A program made the position numbers and the translations under genes. This document shows positions 12,028 through 22,269 of a DNA stretch of 64,000 nt, piece by piece. The DNA is from Branchiostoma floridae (lineage: Eukaryota > Chordata > Leptocardii > Amphioxiformes > Branchiostomatidae). Where the stretch lies: contig NC_049987.1 of assembly GCF_000003815.2 (NCBI RefSeq), forward strand, positions 20,516,547-20,580,546, given 5' to 3'. The stretch's first letter is position 1; each line of letters starts with the position of its first letter. The notes under the pieces were generated by a model. That model was not told the origin of the DNA. It made no database searches and worked only from the letters and a program-made list of their open reading frames with translations.

Positions 12028-12754
12028 CCAGTTGGGTGCGCTATATGTCAAGAGTACAGCTCCGCGGCATGTCTTGAATTAATGAATGAATAAATGAACG
12101 AACGAATGAAGGAATGAATGGTTCAATGACATTGTGCAACTAAAACTTCCCCGCAGTGACAATCGTACACTGATGAGATATATTCAACTGGCATTTTTCT
12201 TGCTTTGCAACGAATTGAAAACAGATGTATGGCTGGTGTATTCACCATCTTGGCCAAGCAGATGTAAGCGCCCCAGTCTGTACAGATTTTGCGCCTTTTT
12301 TTCTTGTCTTTTTCCTTCTTCCGTAAAACCCAACGACCTACATTTTCGTGCACAGTTCCAACAGGACTATAACAGTATACGCAGGGCGCAACACGCGTTG
12401 CCCACGTATTCATCCAGCAGTATGACGACACTCGTGTAATAACTTAAACTGGCCCACTCACCAACCCTTATCACGTTTTCTTTTTCACTAGTATAGAGTA
12501 CGGAAGCTTACCAGTGAGAGGACCGCTGTACTCGTGTCAAATAGCGCATCCAACTAAAAGAAACCAGATAGGTCAGAAGCACGCTCATGCCCAGCGCCGC
12601 GCCAGGCGTAGATTGTAATCAGGCCACAAACAAAACTATATGGAAACCACGGTTTGTTCGGTTGGTTTGCTTCTTTGTCCCAGGGGAAGGGCTGTCTTTG
12701 CTATTACACCGCTAGTAGCCCTCGTGCGGCCATATAGTGTATGTGTTGTGTGCT

Positions 12755-13020
12755 GAACAGTAACAGAAACGCAGGACTGTTGTTCCGGAAACGTATGCGA
12801 CAGGACGAGGTGTAGTTATGCTGTGTGCAGAAATGTAACAGAAGCACAGGACTGTTGTTCTAGAAACGTGTACGACAGGACGAGGTGTATCTATGGTGTG
12901 TTCAAAACTGTAACAGAAACACAGGACTGTTATTCCAGAAATGTTTAAGACAGGATGAGGTGTATCCTTGTTGTGTGCAGAACTTGGCTGTAACAGAAAC
13001 ACAGGACTGTTGTTCCAGAA
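12755..13020. repeat. 75-bp minisatellite, four units (left arm core)
   Basis: TAACAGAAACNCAGGACTGT recurs at 12761, 12836, 12911 and 12991, so the period is 75, 75 and 80 bp. The mirrored array is at about 60905-61175. The unit is free of stops in one frame, but I regard that as a by-product of a period divisible by three. Confidence 0.85.
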
Positions 13021-13021
13021 A

Positions 13022-13092
13022 CCAGATATAGTTAGTAGTCGGAAAAATTACACGGGCGCTCTTTTAATTTTTCCGACTACTACCATATCTGC
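13022..13092. repeat. 71-bp hairpin in left arm core
   Basis: CAGATATAGTTAGTAGTCGG pairs with CCGACTACTACCATATCTG around a GC-rich loop (CACGGGCGCTCTTT). It is present as a mirror copy in the right arm. Confidence 0.8.
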
Positions 13093-13181
13093 GCGATTCA
13101 ACCTCTGCTTGGAGAGTAGGCCACTAGCGGTTTGATATAGAAAAGACAGCCTGGGTATGAGCGTGCTTCTGACCAGTCTGG

Positions 13182-13383
13182 TTTATAATCGTAAGATTTT
13201 CTCATTTTCGTGGTTTCTAGTGTCAAAATTTTAATAATACGTATTTAGCAGACAAGCAAATTATCCTTACTGCACGCCAAGGCACAGCATTTTGCCTTGC
13301 CGGGCTTGAAGTGCCGACCTACCTTTTCCTGACGATATTCCTACCACGCGGCAAGGCACAGCTTTTTTAAAAAGATTTCTTGT
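13182..13383. other. Segment of left arm not matched in right arm
   Basis: Sequence from GGTTTATAATCGTAAG to AAAAAGATTTCTTG has no counterpart in the mirror position. There the right arm (about 60450-60745) has instead another piece of unit R and a (TTCA)n tract. It contains two copies of a GGCAAGGCACAGC motif (about 13280 and 13355). This is the main structural difference between the arms. Confidence 0.6.
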
Positions 13384-13689
13384 TTCACTAGTAGTGGAAG
13401 CTTACCAGTGAACTAATGTGATGGGGCCGTGCTCTCACATTGATTTACTAGTAGACACTATCGTTTCTTCTAACTATTGAATCAATGTAATAGAGACGTG
13501 GTAGAAACACATTTTATACATGTACTAATGAAGTAATGTTTATAACCATGTCACTCCTCCTGGGGGGGGGGGGGGTATTTCTGCCTCCCTCCTTCACTTG
13601 TCGGTTCCTAGTTTTGTGAATGCATGTCTGTATATCTTGCAACTCGTAGACTGCACACTATCCACACTCCCTTCTGACCCACGCTCCTT

Positions 13690-13870
13690 CACGGCTTCGT
13701 AATAAATTGTCTTTACAATACGCGTACGCGTGTGAGTACTTTATTTGCAAGTTCTTGCCAGAGGGCTAATTGCAACATGAAGCATACAGAAGATATAGTA
13801 AACAATATCGTCTATTGGTAAACCAACGTGAGAGCACGGCCCTCTCACATTAGTTCCCTGGTAAGCTTCC
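13690..13870. repeat. Transcript-3'-end-like repeat in the arm
   Basis: The reverse strand reads GCAATTAGCCCTCTGGCAAGAACTTGCAAATAAAG. A related TTGCAATTAGCCTCCGAACATGAACTTGCAAATAAAC lies in the GAL3ST-1 intron (about 19990-20030) and again in the GAL3ST-2 intron (about 29230-29270). It looks like a dispersed repeat with an AATAAA-like end rather than a gene. Confidence 0.45.
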
Positions 13871-14959
13871 GTACACTATACTAGTGAAAAAGAAAACGTG
13901 ATAAGGGTTGGTGAGTGGGCCTGTTTAAGTTATTACACGAGTGTCGTCGTACTGCTGAATGAATACGTGGGCAACGCGTGTTGCGCCCTGCGTATACTGT
14001 TATAGTCCTGTTGGAACTGTGCACGAAAATGTAGGTCGTTGGGTTTTACGGAAGAAGGAAAAAGACAAGAAAAAAGGCGCAAAATCTGTACAGACTGGGG
14101 CACTTACATTTGCTTGGCCAGTTAGGTCATACTTAGGCAGAATCGTGGGAAGATCTGGACACATTGTATGAATTTCATGGTGTGATAGGACCCATGTGAG
14201 CGACACAAAATGATGTGCGGACGAGCGATTGACAAGAAAGACAAGGAAAAGACGCAACGTTTACAAGAAGTTGGCCAAGTTGGTGAATACAGTAGCCATA
14301 CATCTGTTTTCATTTCGCTACAAGGGAAGAAAAAGGCCAGTTAAGTATATATGTGAATGATTGTCATTGCGCGTCATTGCGCGAAAGTTTTAGATGTACA
14401 ATATCATTAAACCCTTCCTTCATTCACTAGTTAGAAGAAACAATATCGTCTATTGGTAAACCAGCGTGAGAGCACGGCCCTCTCACATTAGTTCCCTGGT
14501 AAGCTTCCGTACACTATACTAGTGAAAAAGAAAACGTGATAAGGGTTGGTGAGTGGGCCAGTTTAAGTTATTACACGAGTGTCGTCATACTGCTGGATGA
14601 ATACGTGGGCAACGCGTGTTGCGCCCTGCGTATACTGTTATAGTCCTGTTGGAACTGTGCACGAAAATGTAGGTCGTTGGGTTTTACGGAAGAAGGAAAA
14701 AGACAAGAAAAAAAGGCGCAAAATCTGTACAGACTGGGGCGCTTACATCTGCTTGGCCAAGTTGGTGAATACACTAGCCATACATCTGTTTTCAATTCGT
14801 TGCAAAGCAGATGAATATATCATCAGTGTATGGTTGTCACTGCGCGGAATTCCTTCATTCATTCGTTTGTTTATTCATTCAATCATTCATTCGCTCATTC
14901 ATTTATTCAAGACATGCCGCGGAGCTGTACTCTTGACATATAGCGCATCCATCTTGAAG

Positions 14960-15511
14960 CATCCCACTATCACATTTTTTTTACTAGAAATAGATATATA
15001 GATTGTGTCTATTAGTGAAAAAATGTGATAGCAACCCCTTATCACATTATTTTACTAGTAAGAGATGTTAAGATTGTATCTATTAGTGAAATAATGTGAT
15101 AGAAAACCCTTATCACATTATTTTAGTAGTAAGAGATGTTAAGATTGTATCTATTAGTGAAATAATGTGATAGCAACCCCTTATCACATTATTTTACTAG
15201 TAAGAGATGTTAAGATTGTATCTATTAGTGAAATAATGTGATAGTAACCCCTTATCACATTATTTTACTAGTAAGAGATGTTAACATTGTATCTATCGGT
15301 GAAATAATGTGATAGCAACCCCTTATCACATTATTTTACTAGTAAGAGATGTTAAGATTGTATCTATTAGTGAAATAATGTGATAGCAACCCCTTATCAC
15401 ATTATTTTACTAGTAAGAGATATATAGATGGTCTCTATTAGTGAAATAATGTGATAGCAACCCCTTATCACATTATTTTACTAGTAAGAGATGTTAAGAT
15501 TGTATCTATTG
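14960..15511. repeat. Hairpin array L2, ~7 units
   Basis: Same ~72-bp palindromic unit as L1 but in reverse orientation (TAGCAACCCCTTATCACATT), mostly with the linker GATGTTAAGATTGTATCTATT. It stops mid-linker at 15511, directly against GAL3ST sequence. Confidence 0.92.
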
Positions 15512-15513
15512 TA

Positions 15514-16292
15514 TCCTGAAGGATCCCGAAAAATACCAAATTCCTTACGTTACCCGGTCAAAAGCATCTCTCATCCTTTCCAAGAACTTCATGGCGTACG
15601 ACCTTGGATTCCCTCTGGGACTTTTTGATGACCGATCCTCTGTCGATGAGTTTGTTCAAAAGATAGCCAGGGAAATTGATTTGGTTCTTATTTTAGAGCA
15701 CTTCAGCGAATCGCTGGTATTGCTGAGGCGGATGATGTGTTGGAAGCTGAAAGACATTTTGTATAACGTCAATCCCAAAAATCTGCGAAACTATACAAAA
15801 CCGACAACAGAAAATGCAAGTTTAGTTGAGGCTCATCGTCGCTGGAGCAATGTGGATTATTTTTTGTATGATCATTTCAATGCGACGCTTTGGCAGAAAA
15901 TTCAAGACGAGGACAACGATTTTCACCAAGAGGTGCGCCATTTTGAAAACGTACTGCAGTCAATGGCGACATACTGTACCAAGGCAATCCTGGCTAGGGC
16001 AGCAAACAAGACGGTACCAAATGTGACGCCAGTTTTTACGTGGGAAGTTAACAATACAGCGGGAAGGCAGACAATTCCGAGAACAGCTTGGCACGATCAG
16101 TTTGACATAGATCCGCACTTGTGCCTAAAGCTGAAAATGGAATGGCAGGACTGGGAATACGTTTTGAAAAAGAAACATGTGCACAGGCCGATGGTGAAAA
16201 ACGGTTCAGATACAGTCAGAAGCGCTATACAATTCAACCATCTGAAAATTCTGGATCAAACCCTACTGTCAAATGTCTTCAACATAACTTAG
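15514..16292 (+). pseudogene. GAL3ST 3' fragment fused to the left arm
   Basis: From TCCTGAAGGATCC on, this is the second half of a galactose-3-O-sulfotransferase exon 2, in frame to a TAG at 16290-16292. It retains LILEHFSESLVLLRRMM, the W-rich middle and the DPHLCLKLKMEWQDWEYVLKK end region. Exon 1, the PAPS-binding loop and the 3'-phosphate-binding motif are missing because the homology starts exactly at the array junction. A short segment (KAILARAANKTVPNVTP) is intermediate between the longer version in GAL3ST-1 and the shorter one in GAL3ST-2. It is probably non-functional. Confidence 0.85.
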
Positions 16293-17640
16293 GAACAGGA
16301 CGTGTAATGACAAAAGACAGCGTTTTAAAAGTTAGATATTCTTAGTGCTTGTGTTAGTTTCTGTAAGCTTTATGGATAATGCATGCGCAGCGTACGAAAA
16401 TTATTGCCATGGCCACGGTTTTATTGTTTATAAGTATGAATGGTTGTTGGTGTTGGTGTGCTTTACTATTCGTGTTATATCCATTAGCCTGGCTGTATGA
16501 ATATGTTTTTTACGCGATTAATGTTTGTAGGCATCGCTGAAAGCAAAAAAGGAGGTCTACTTTCTTATGAGTGAGGAGTGACCTATTGTAAATGTTTCTC
16601 ATTGATTCCACAAATGAGGTCCTCTTTTGCATAAATCATATCAGTCGATCATCTTCACTATCTAAATATTATAATGCCAAATGTCGCAAGAATTAAATTC
16701 TCATCCTTTGACATTATGCTATTAGAACACTTTTTCATGAATTGTGCAAACTAGGTAACAATTTGTACGATGGGTGTCTGTCGATATTTCTCTATATTTC
16801 AGTTACATAAGTCATGTTTGAGTTACATTAGTCATGTTTGAGTGTCCTATTATGAAATGATGTGGATTAATAAACTGTCCTCATTAATTATGCAAATTAG
16901 CCCCTGATTTGCATTGATAGTCCTTAATTACAGAAGGCATATCCGAAGCTATCTACATTCCAAATATCATGACGACCCGTCAATCCCTTCTCGAGAAATT
17001 TCACCCTCCAAAGGAATGATACAACTGCGGACAAATTTATGCATAATTCCGTGAATCTTTGCCAATCGAACATATGCTACTCAGTTGGGCTAATATTTTT
17101 GTCTATTTCTGCTACATTTGTCATATGTTTGAGTATCCTGTTATGAAATACAGTGGATTGTCCTCATTATTTTTACACAAACGCCCCTGCAGTTTCATAG
17201 AAAGCTGCTAGGGGTCCAAAGCCTGCACCAGTTCGTATCATAAGCTATCTACCACGAAAAAAAATTGCATACTCAGGTGAAAAAAAGAACGTTCTGCTGC
17301 ATGCAAATGATGCAATACAATGCCATACAGTATGGAAGACCAAGAGTTGAGGTCAGTTTATTTCCCTTTATTACTTGTTTCTCATTGTGTCGTTCCTAAG
17401 ATGATTACCAGAAGATTTATTTTTAAGCACATTTTGAACTTTTTTTTACATATTGCAATACATTTTCGCTTATATTCGGCTTCTAAGTTAAGTAGAAATG
17501 TTTATGCTGCTCATGTCCTTCCAAATTCAACGCTAGATATCAATAACACGCCTGGCCATGCATTACAACTGTTTATTCAATACCAATTTGTGTGTACAAT
17601 GTGCACAATATGTTATTACTCTGTGACTGGAGGGTAACCT
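16293..17640. repeat. 3' flanking module of GAL3ST, copy 1
   Basis: 16293-17120 is nearly identical to 21384-22270 apart from a 90-bp segment and small indels. Landmarks are ATTGCCATGGCNACGGTTTTATTG, GAGTGAGGAGTGACCTATTG and AAATATCATGACGACCCGTC. 17160-17270 (ACGCCCCTGCAGTTTCATAG, TAAGCTATCTACCACGAAA) recurs after GAL3ST-2 and after the sialyltransferase gene. No gene is visible. Confidence 0.75.
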
Positions 17641-18529
17641 CCAGCGACAGAGTCTTGTGATCACTTTATGCGTTGAGTGTTCGCACCTATAACTCTATGT
17701 TCCGTTTGTCGCAATCGTATGTGGTTTGGCATGTCGTCTGTTACTCCGTTGCGAAATGACGCACGTTCTTTTTTTTCGTGGTAGCTGTTTTTATCATGGA
17801 TGTAATAATTTCAGTTTTTTTCACCCCTACGCCGTCCGGTAAAGTGGTTCAGGTCTTCGTTATGATCGCACATTAAGCCTTGAGTTAATTGAATATCGTC
17901 AAGCAGATGTTGTCCTCGTCGGAATACGCCATCTCGTTCGGGCTTTGTGTTTCCAGTACTGAGGTTGGTTTGATATAGCATACTGTTCACATTTTGCGTG
18001 GTTGATAGTCATATGCATTTTATGGTTAGAACGTGTTTGATCCTTGGGTTCTTTTTTTCGTGGTAGCTTTTTTCATTACCGATGTAATAATTTGAGAAAT
18101 CACCCCTATTTCCCTGGTATTGTGGAGCAGCTGGCCTATTGGTTCTCCATCTCTGTCTGTGTTGACCGTGAGATTGTACTGTTCTTCTGTCGGCCTATGG
18201 TTGGTTGGTGGATCTGCCCGTTCAGCATGAGGGATCTTCTCACCTTGGTTCCATGGTGTGTCGCACATCTTGAACCTGACGCTCTGACGCTTTTCGCTGA
18301 CTTTGTTCCTCTGCGGCATGGTAGCTCAGAAAAGTGAATCCTATTCTCTGCCTGGATAAAGTCTGAGATTCTTGGAGAAACCTGCTCAAGTTTATAGGAT
18401 TGCCCTAAATTATAAAAAAAAATGTTGTTACTCTGCTGCCCTGCCTTAGCCACTATGCTCCCAGCTAGGCTTGCGATGCCCACCCTGGCCCTTACAGACA
18501 CCTGTTTGATTGATTGCTGTCATATGCTC
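17641..18529. other. No recognised gene; internal short duplications
   Basis: The phrase TTCTTTTTTTCGTGGTAGCT near 17770 and 18050, followed by ATGTAATAATTT, marks an internal repeat. A 97-codon open frame on - (18319-18026) rich in charged residues (MPQRNKVSEKRQSVRFKM) resembles nothing I know and could be a remnant of a mobile-element gene. Confidence 0.4.
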
Positions 18530-19484
18530 ATTGAATGTCAGAAAGCTTTAATATTTTGTTGTGTGTCGTAGAACTCTCCCCTCTTAACTTTTAAGTGTAA
18601 AAAACATGAATTCTGCCCATTTGGCATCCCCAGTACAGGTCAGACATCAACGTTGCTTGCTCCCATTGAAACCTAGCATAAGAGACAGTGAAACAAGTCC
18701 TTGTAAAAGTGCTTACCTTTATTTCAATCTTAAAAATTCTTCTCCAGCAGTTAGTCACAAGGGAATACTTGAGAAACATGCAAAGAAAACAGAGGGTTGT
18801 TCGGCTCGTTCACCCAGCACAGCTGACAAAAGAAAACAAACCTTACACCTTTGACCCAGTTTTACTGCCATCCGCAGGACCCAATAACTCAGATCTGTCC
18901 CTACTGTTAACTGAAGAAATTTTGACCAAAATAGGAAAGATCAAACCCTACCTGTCACTTCTAACAAAAAGAAAACCTTCAAGGTTGGGCAAAAATTTCC
19001 AAAGAAAAGAAGGATTTTCAAAGGTTCTAAGTAGGGAAAGCTTGGGGTTAAAGACGCAAGACGTGTAACTAAGATAGCCGAGAGAAACGTTATCTGTACC
19101 TGACACTTGAGGCGGGAATACTACACGGGAACACCATAGGTGAGTTTTGTTTGATCATTTTTGCTCAAGCAAAAATGATCAAACATCAGTAACAAGCCGT
19201 TGAGAAAGTCAGTGGTCTTTTCTTCGCAAAGGAGTAATCATAGAACTGCCACAAGGTAGGGAAAGCTTGGGGCAAAGACGTTTAAAAAGCAAGACGTGTA
19301 ACTAAGGTAGCAAAACGTTATCTGTACCTGGCGCTTGAGGCGGGAATACTACACGGGAACACCATAGGTGAGTTTTGTTTGATCATTTTTGCTCAAGCAA
19401 CAACACATCCCCCCCCCCCCCCCAAACAAAAGCCGGCAGCTTGCTCTGGAACTGCAATAATCTAACGGTATTTTCTAAATATAG
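18530..19484 (+). promoter_or_regulatory. Module U1: probable promoter and untranslated first exon of GAL3ST-1
   Basis: The motif GGCGGGAATACTACACGGGA then ACACCATAG|GTGAGT looks like the end of a transcribed noncoding exon with a consensus donor. It occurs twice here (donors at 19140 and 19368) and recurs in U2-U5. The matching acceptor is TTCTAAATATAG at 19484, 19 bases before the GAL3ST-1 ATG. A perfect TTTGATCATTTTTGCTC / GAGCAAAAATGATCAAA hairpin follows the first donor. Promoter function is inferred from position and recurrence. Confidence 0.5.
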
Positions 19485-19503
19485 GATCATCAAAGTTGCA
19501 GAC

Positions 19504-21383
19504 ATGGTGACTCACATGGCGAGCTCGCGAATGACTACGGCGTTTTGGGGCTGCACTTTTTTGGGTTTCCTCGTCTTCGTTGGGATCGGCTTCATTTCCA
19601 CAAACATGTATGAGGACAGCATGCCGAGTTCAAACTGGGCGCCACCTCACAAGATGCCCAACAGGTACTGTAACTTGCGCTTCATTAATATAGTCATGAA
19701 GTTTGTAGCTCGAAGGCAAGGTTCCCCAAATCAAACTGTCCCAAGCGTGACTGTGTCTGTATCCCCCTCATGTCGAGTGCAGATATCCTGATCTAGATAG
19801 AGTGTATTTTTTTAAATTCTAAGTCCTGGTGTAATATTCATATTATATCACCTTACTCAGAGTCTGCTTCCAAAAAAAGAAGTCAACCTAAACCCGTTTA
19901 GAAATAATTAACACAAGGATTTGAGTAGATCTAGCCACTTTTTACACTAATGTTTATCACTGAAATGTATGTCTCCTATGTTTCCACCATGTACTTGCAA
20001 TTAGCCTCCGAACATGAACTTGCAAATAAACTTTCTATATGTATTACATGTATCAGTAATAAACAAGTAAAGAAGATGAGATAACGACTGTTCGGAAACG
20101 CATCAGAAAGTATTACTAGTGACCAATTTCCTTCATAATTCATTAACAGGAAATTTTCCGGCACACGTGGTGAAGAAATCTGTGACGTCAAGCAAAACTT
20201 CGTGTTCGTGAAGGTACACAAAGCAGGAGGAACAACAGCAACCTGCATCTTCCAACGCTTCGGCTACGAACACAACCTGACCTTCGTTCTTCCAATGAAT
20301 ATCAAGAGTGACATCGGCTGGCCCAACATCTTCAAACGAGAAGACTTCATTCCGTCGGCGGACGGCACATTTAACCTTCTAGTTGATCACACTGTCTATC
20401 ATAGGAAGTTGTTAGATCACATCATGCCTCCCGATACTGTCTACATCGCCATTCTTAGACATCCACTAGCTCAACTCAGATCTGTTTTCAACTGGTATGG
20501 CCTTGCCAAAAGGTTCCCTGAATTGAAAGGAGCTCGAGTAGACCCTGTTGCTTCGTTCCTGAAGGATCCCGAAAAATACCAAATTCCTCTCGTTGCCCGG
20601 TCAAAAGCACCTCACACCCTTTCCAAGAACTTCATGGCGTACGATCTTGGATTCCCTCCAGGACTTTTTGATGACCGATCCTCTGTCGATGAGTTTGTTC
20701 AAAAGATAGCTAGAGAAATTGATTTGGTTCTTATTTTAGAGCACTTCAGCGAATCGCTTGTATTGTTGAGGCGGATGATGTGCTGGAAGTTAAAAGACAT
20801 TCTGTATAACGTTAGTCCCAAAAATCTACGGAAATATACAAAACCTACAACAGAAAATGCAAGTTTAGTTGAGGCTCATCGTCGCTGGAGCAATGTGGAT
20901 TATTTTTTGTATGATCATTTCAATGCGACGCTTTGGCAGAAAATTCAAGACGAGGACAACGATTTTCACCAAGAGGTGCGCCATTTTGAAAACGTACTGC
21001 AGTCAATGACCACATACTGTACCAAGGCAATCCTGGAATTCGAAGTTCAGAAGAGACTGGTCACTCGTAGAGCTAGGGCAGCAATCAAGAAGGTACCAAA
21101 TGTAACGCTAGTTACTACGTGGGAAGTTAACAATGCAGCGGGAAGGCAGACAATTCCGAGAACAGCTTGGCACGATCAGTTTGATATAGATCCGCACTTG
21201 TGCCTAAAGCTGAGAATGGAATGGCAGGACTGGGAATACGTTTTGAAAAAGAAACACAAGCTGATGGTGAAAAACGGTTCAGATACAGTCAGAAGCGCTA
21301 TACAATTCAACCGTCTGAAAATTCTGGATCAAACCCTACTTTCAAATGTCTTCAACATGACGTACGAACAGGACGTGCAATGA
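19504..21383 (+). CDS. GAL3ST-1: Golgi galactose-3-O-sulfotransferase-type gene, intact
   Basis: Two coding exons, 19504-19664 (donor GTACTG) and 20150-21383 (acceptor TTAACAG), give 464 codons plus TGA. Residues ~14-32 form a signal anchor (FWGCTFLGFLVFVGIGFIS), as in type II Golgi enzymes. Exon 2 has the PAPS 5'-phosphosulfate loop KVHKAGGTT (75-83) and the 3'-phosphate motif ILRHPLAQLRS (155-165), then LILEHFSESLVLLRRMMCW. These are the marks of the galactosylceramide/galactose 3-O-sulfotransferase family, whose members move sulfate from PAPS to the 3-OH of terminal galactose on glycolipids or glycans. Length is close to the family's (human GAL3ST1, 423). Several NxS/T sites are present. 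The substrate cannot be told from sequence. It lies in the centre of the giant element with its own 5' module and 3' flank. Confidence 0.88.
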
Positions 21384-22269
21384 CAAAAGACAGCGTTTTA
21401 AAAGTTAGATATTCTTAGTGATTGTGTTTCTGTAAGCTATATGGATGTCATCTTCCAGGAAGCCCAAAAACTGATGCGAAAATTATTGCCATGGCGACGG
21501 TTTTATTGTTTAGAAGTATGAATGATTGTTGGTGTTGGTGTGCTTTACTTTTCGTGTTCTATCCATTCGCCTGACTGTATGAATATGCATTTTACGCGAT
21601 TAATGTTTGTAGGGCCTTGCTGACAACAAGAAAGGAGGTTTGACTTTCTTATGAGTGAGGAGTGACCTATTGTAAATGTTTCTCATTGATTCCACAAATG
21701 AGGTCCTCTTTTGCATAAATCATATCTTCTCTATCTAAATAACAAAATGCTCATATGAATATAAAAGTCTTAGCAAGGGGCATTTTCTACTAAACTCCAG
21801 TTTGCAGTTTTTGCAGCTTACCATTATAATGCCAAATGTCGCAAGAATTAAATTCTCATCCTTTGACATTATGCTATTATAACACTTTCTCATGAATTGT
21901 GCAAACTAGGTAACAATTTGTACGATGGGTGTCTGTCGATATTTCTCTATATTTCAGTTACATAAGTCATGTTTGAGTTACATTAGTCATGTTTGAGTGT
22001 CCTATTATGAAATGATGTGGATTAATAAACTGTCCTCATTAATTATGCAAATTAGCCCCTGATTTGCATTGATAGTCCTTAATTACAGAAGGCATATCCG
22101 AAGCTATCTACATTCCAAATATCATGACGATCCGTCAATCCCTTCTCGAGAAATTTCACCCTCCAAAGGAATGATACAACTGCGCACGCGCGGACTAATT
22201 TATGCATAATTCCGTGAATCTTTGCCAATCGAACATATGCTACTCAGTTGGGCTAATATTTTTGTCTAT
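21384..22269. repeat. 3' flanking module of GAL3ST-1 (copy of 16293-17120)
   Basis: Near-identical to the flank of the left fragment, so the fragment and GAL3ST-1 arose by tandem segmental duplication. It joins module U2 directly at about 22270 (TCTGCTCATCGAATGTCAGAAAG). Confidence 0.8.

Larger units (their letters stand above)
10811..15511 (+). repeat. Left inverted arm (TIR) of the giant element
   Basis: Order from outside in: unique tip with AGACTT end; hairpin array (10900-12027); unit R on one strand (12030-12530); core with 75-bp minisatellite and a hairpin (12530-13180); a segment not shared with the other arm (13182-13383); then unit R again twice on the opposite strand (13800-14440, 14445-14950); and a second hairpin array (14960-15511). 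The arm thus folds back on itself. It matches the right arm in inverted orientation over nearly its full length. It ends abruptly at about 15511-15513, where GAL3ST sequence begins. Confidence 0.85.

Noticed and set aside
12123-12439. A ~100-140 codon frame repeated in the arms (also 13959, 14579, 58839, 59045, 59669, 61500)
   Set aside because: Both strands are open over the same DNA, the copies are conserved only because unit R is duplicated, and the reading has no domain I know. It is best seen as repeat sequence.
12712-13002. Cys-rich 96-codon frame in the arm core
   Set aside because: It is a 75-bp minisatellite, whose period is divisible by three, which makes long open frames likely by chance.
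18026-18501. Charged open frames on - near the GAL3ST duplications
   Set aside because: No family recognised, and the two frames overlap each other and an open + frame. Kept only as a note that a decayed mobile-element gene is possible.
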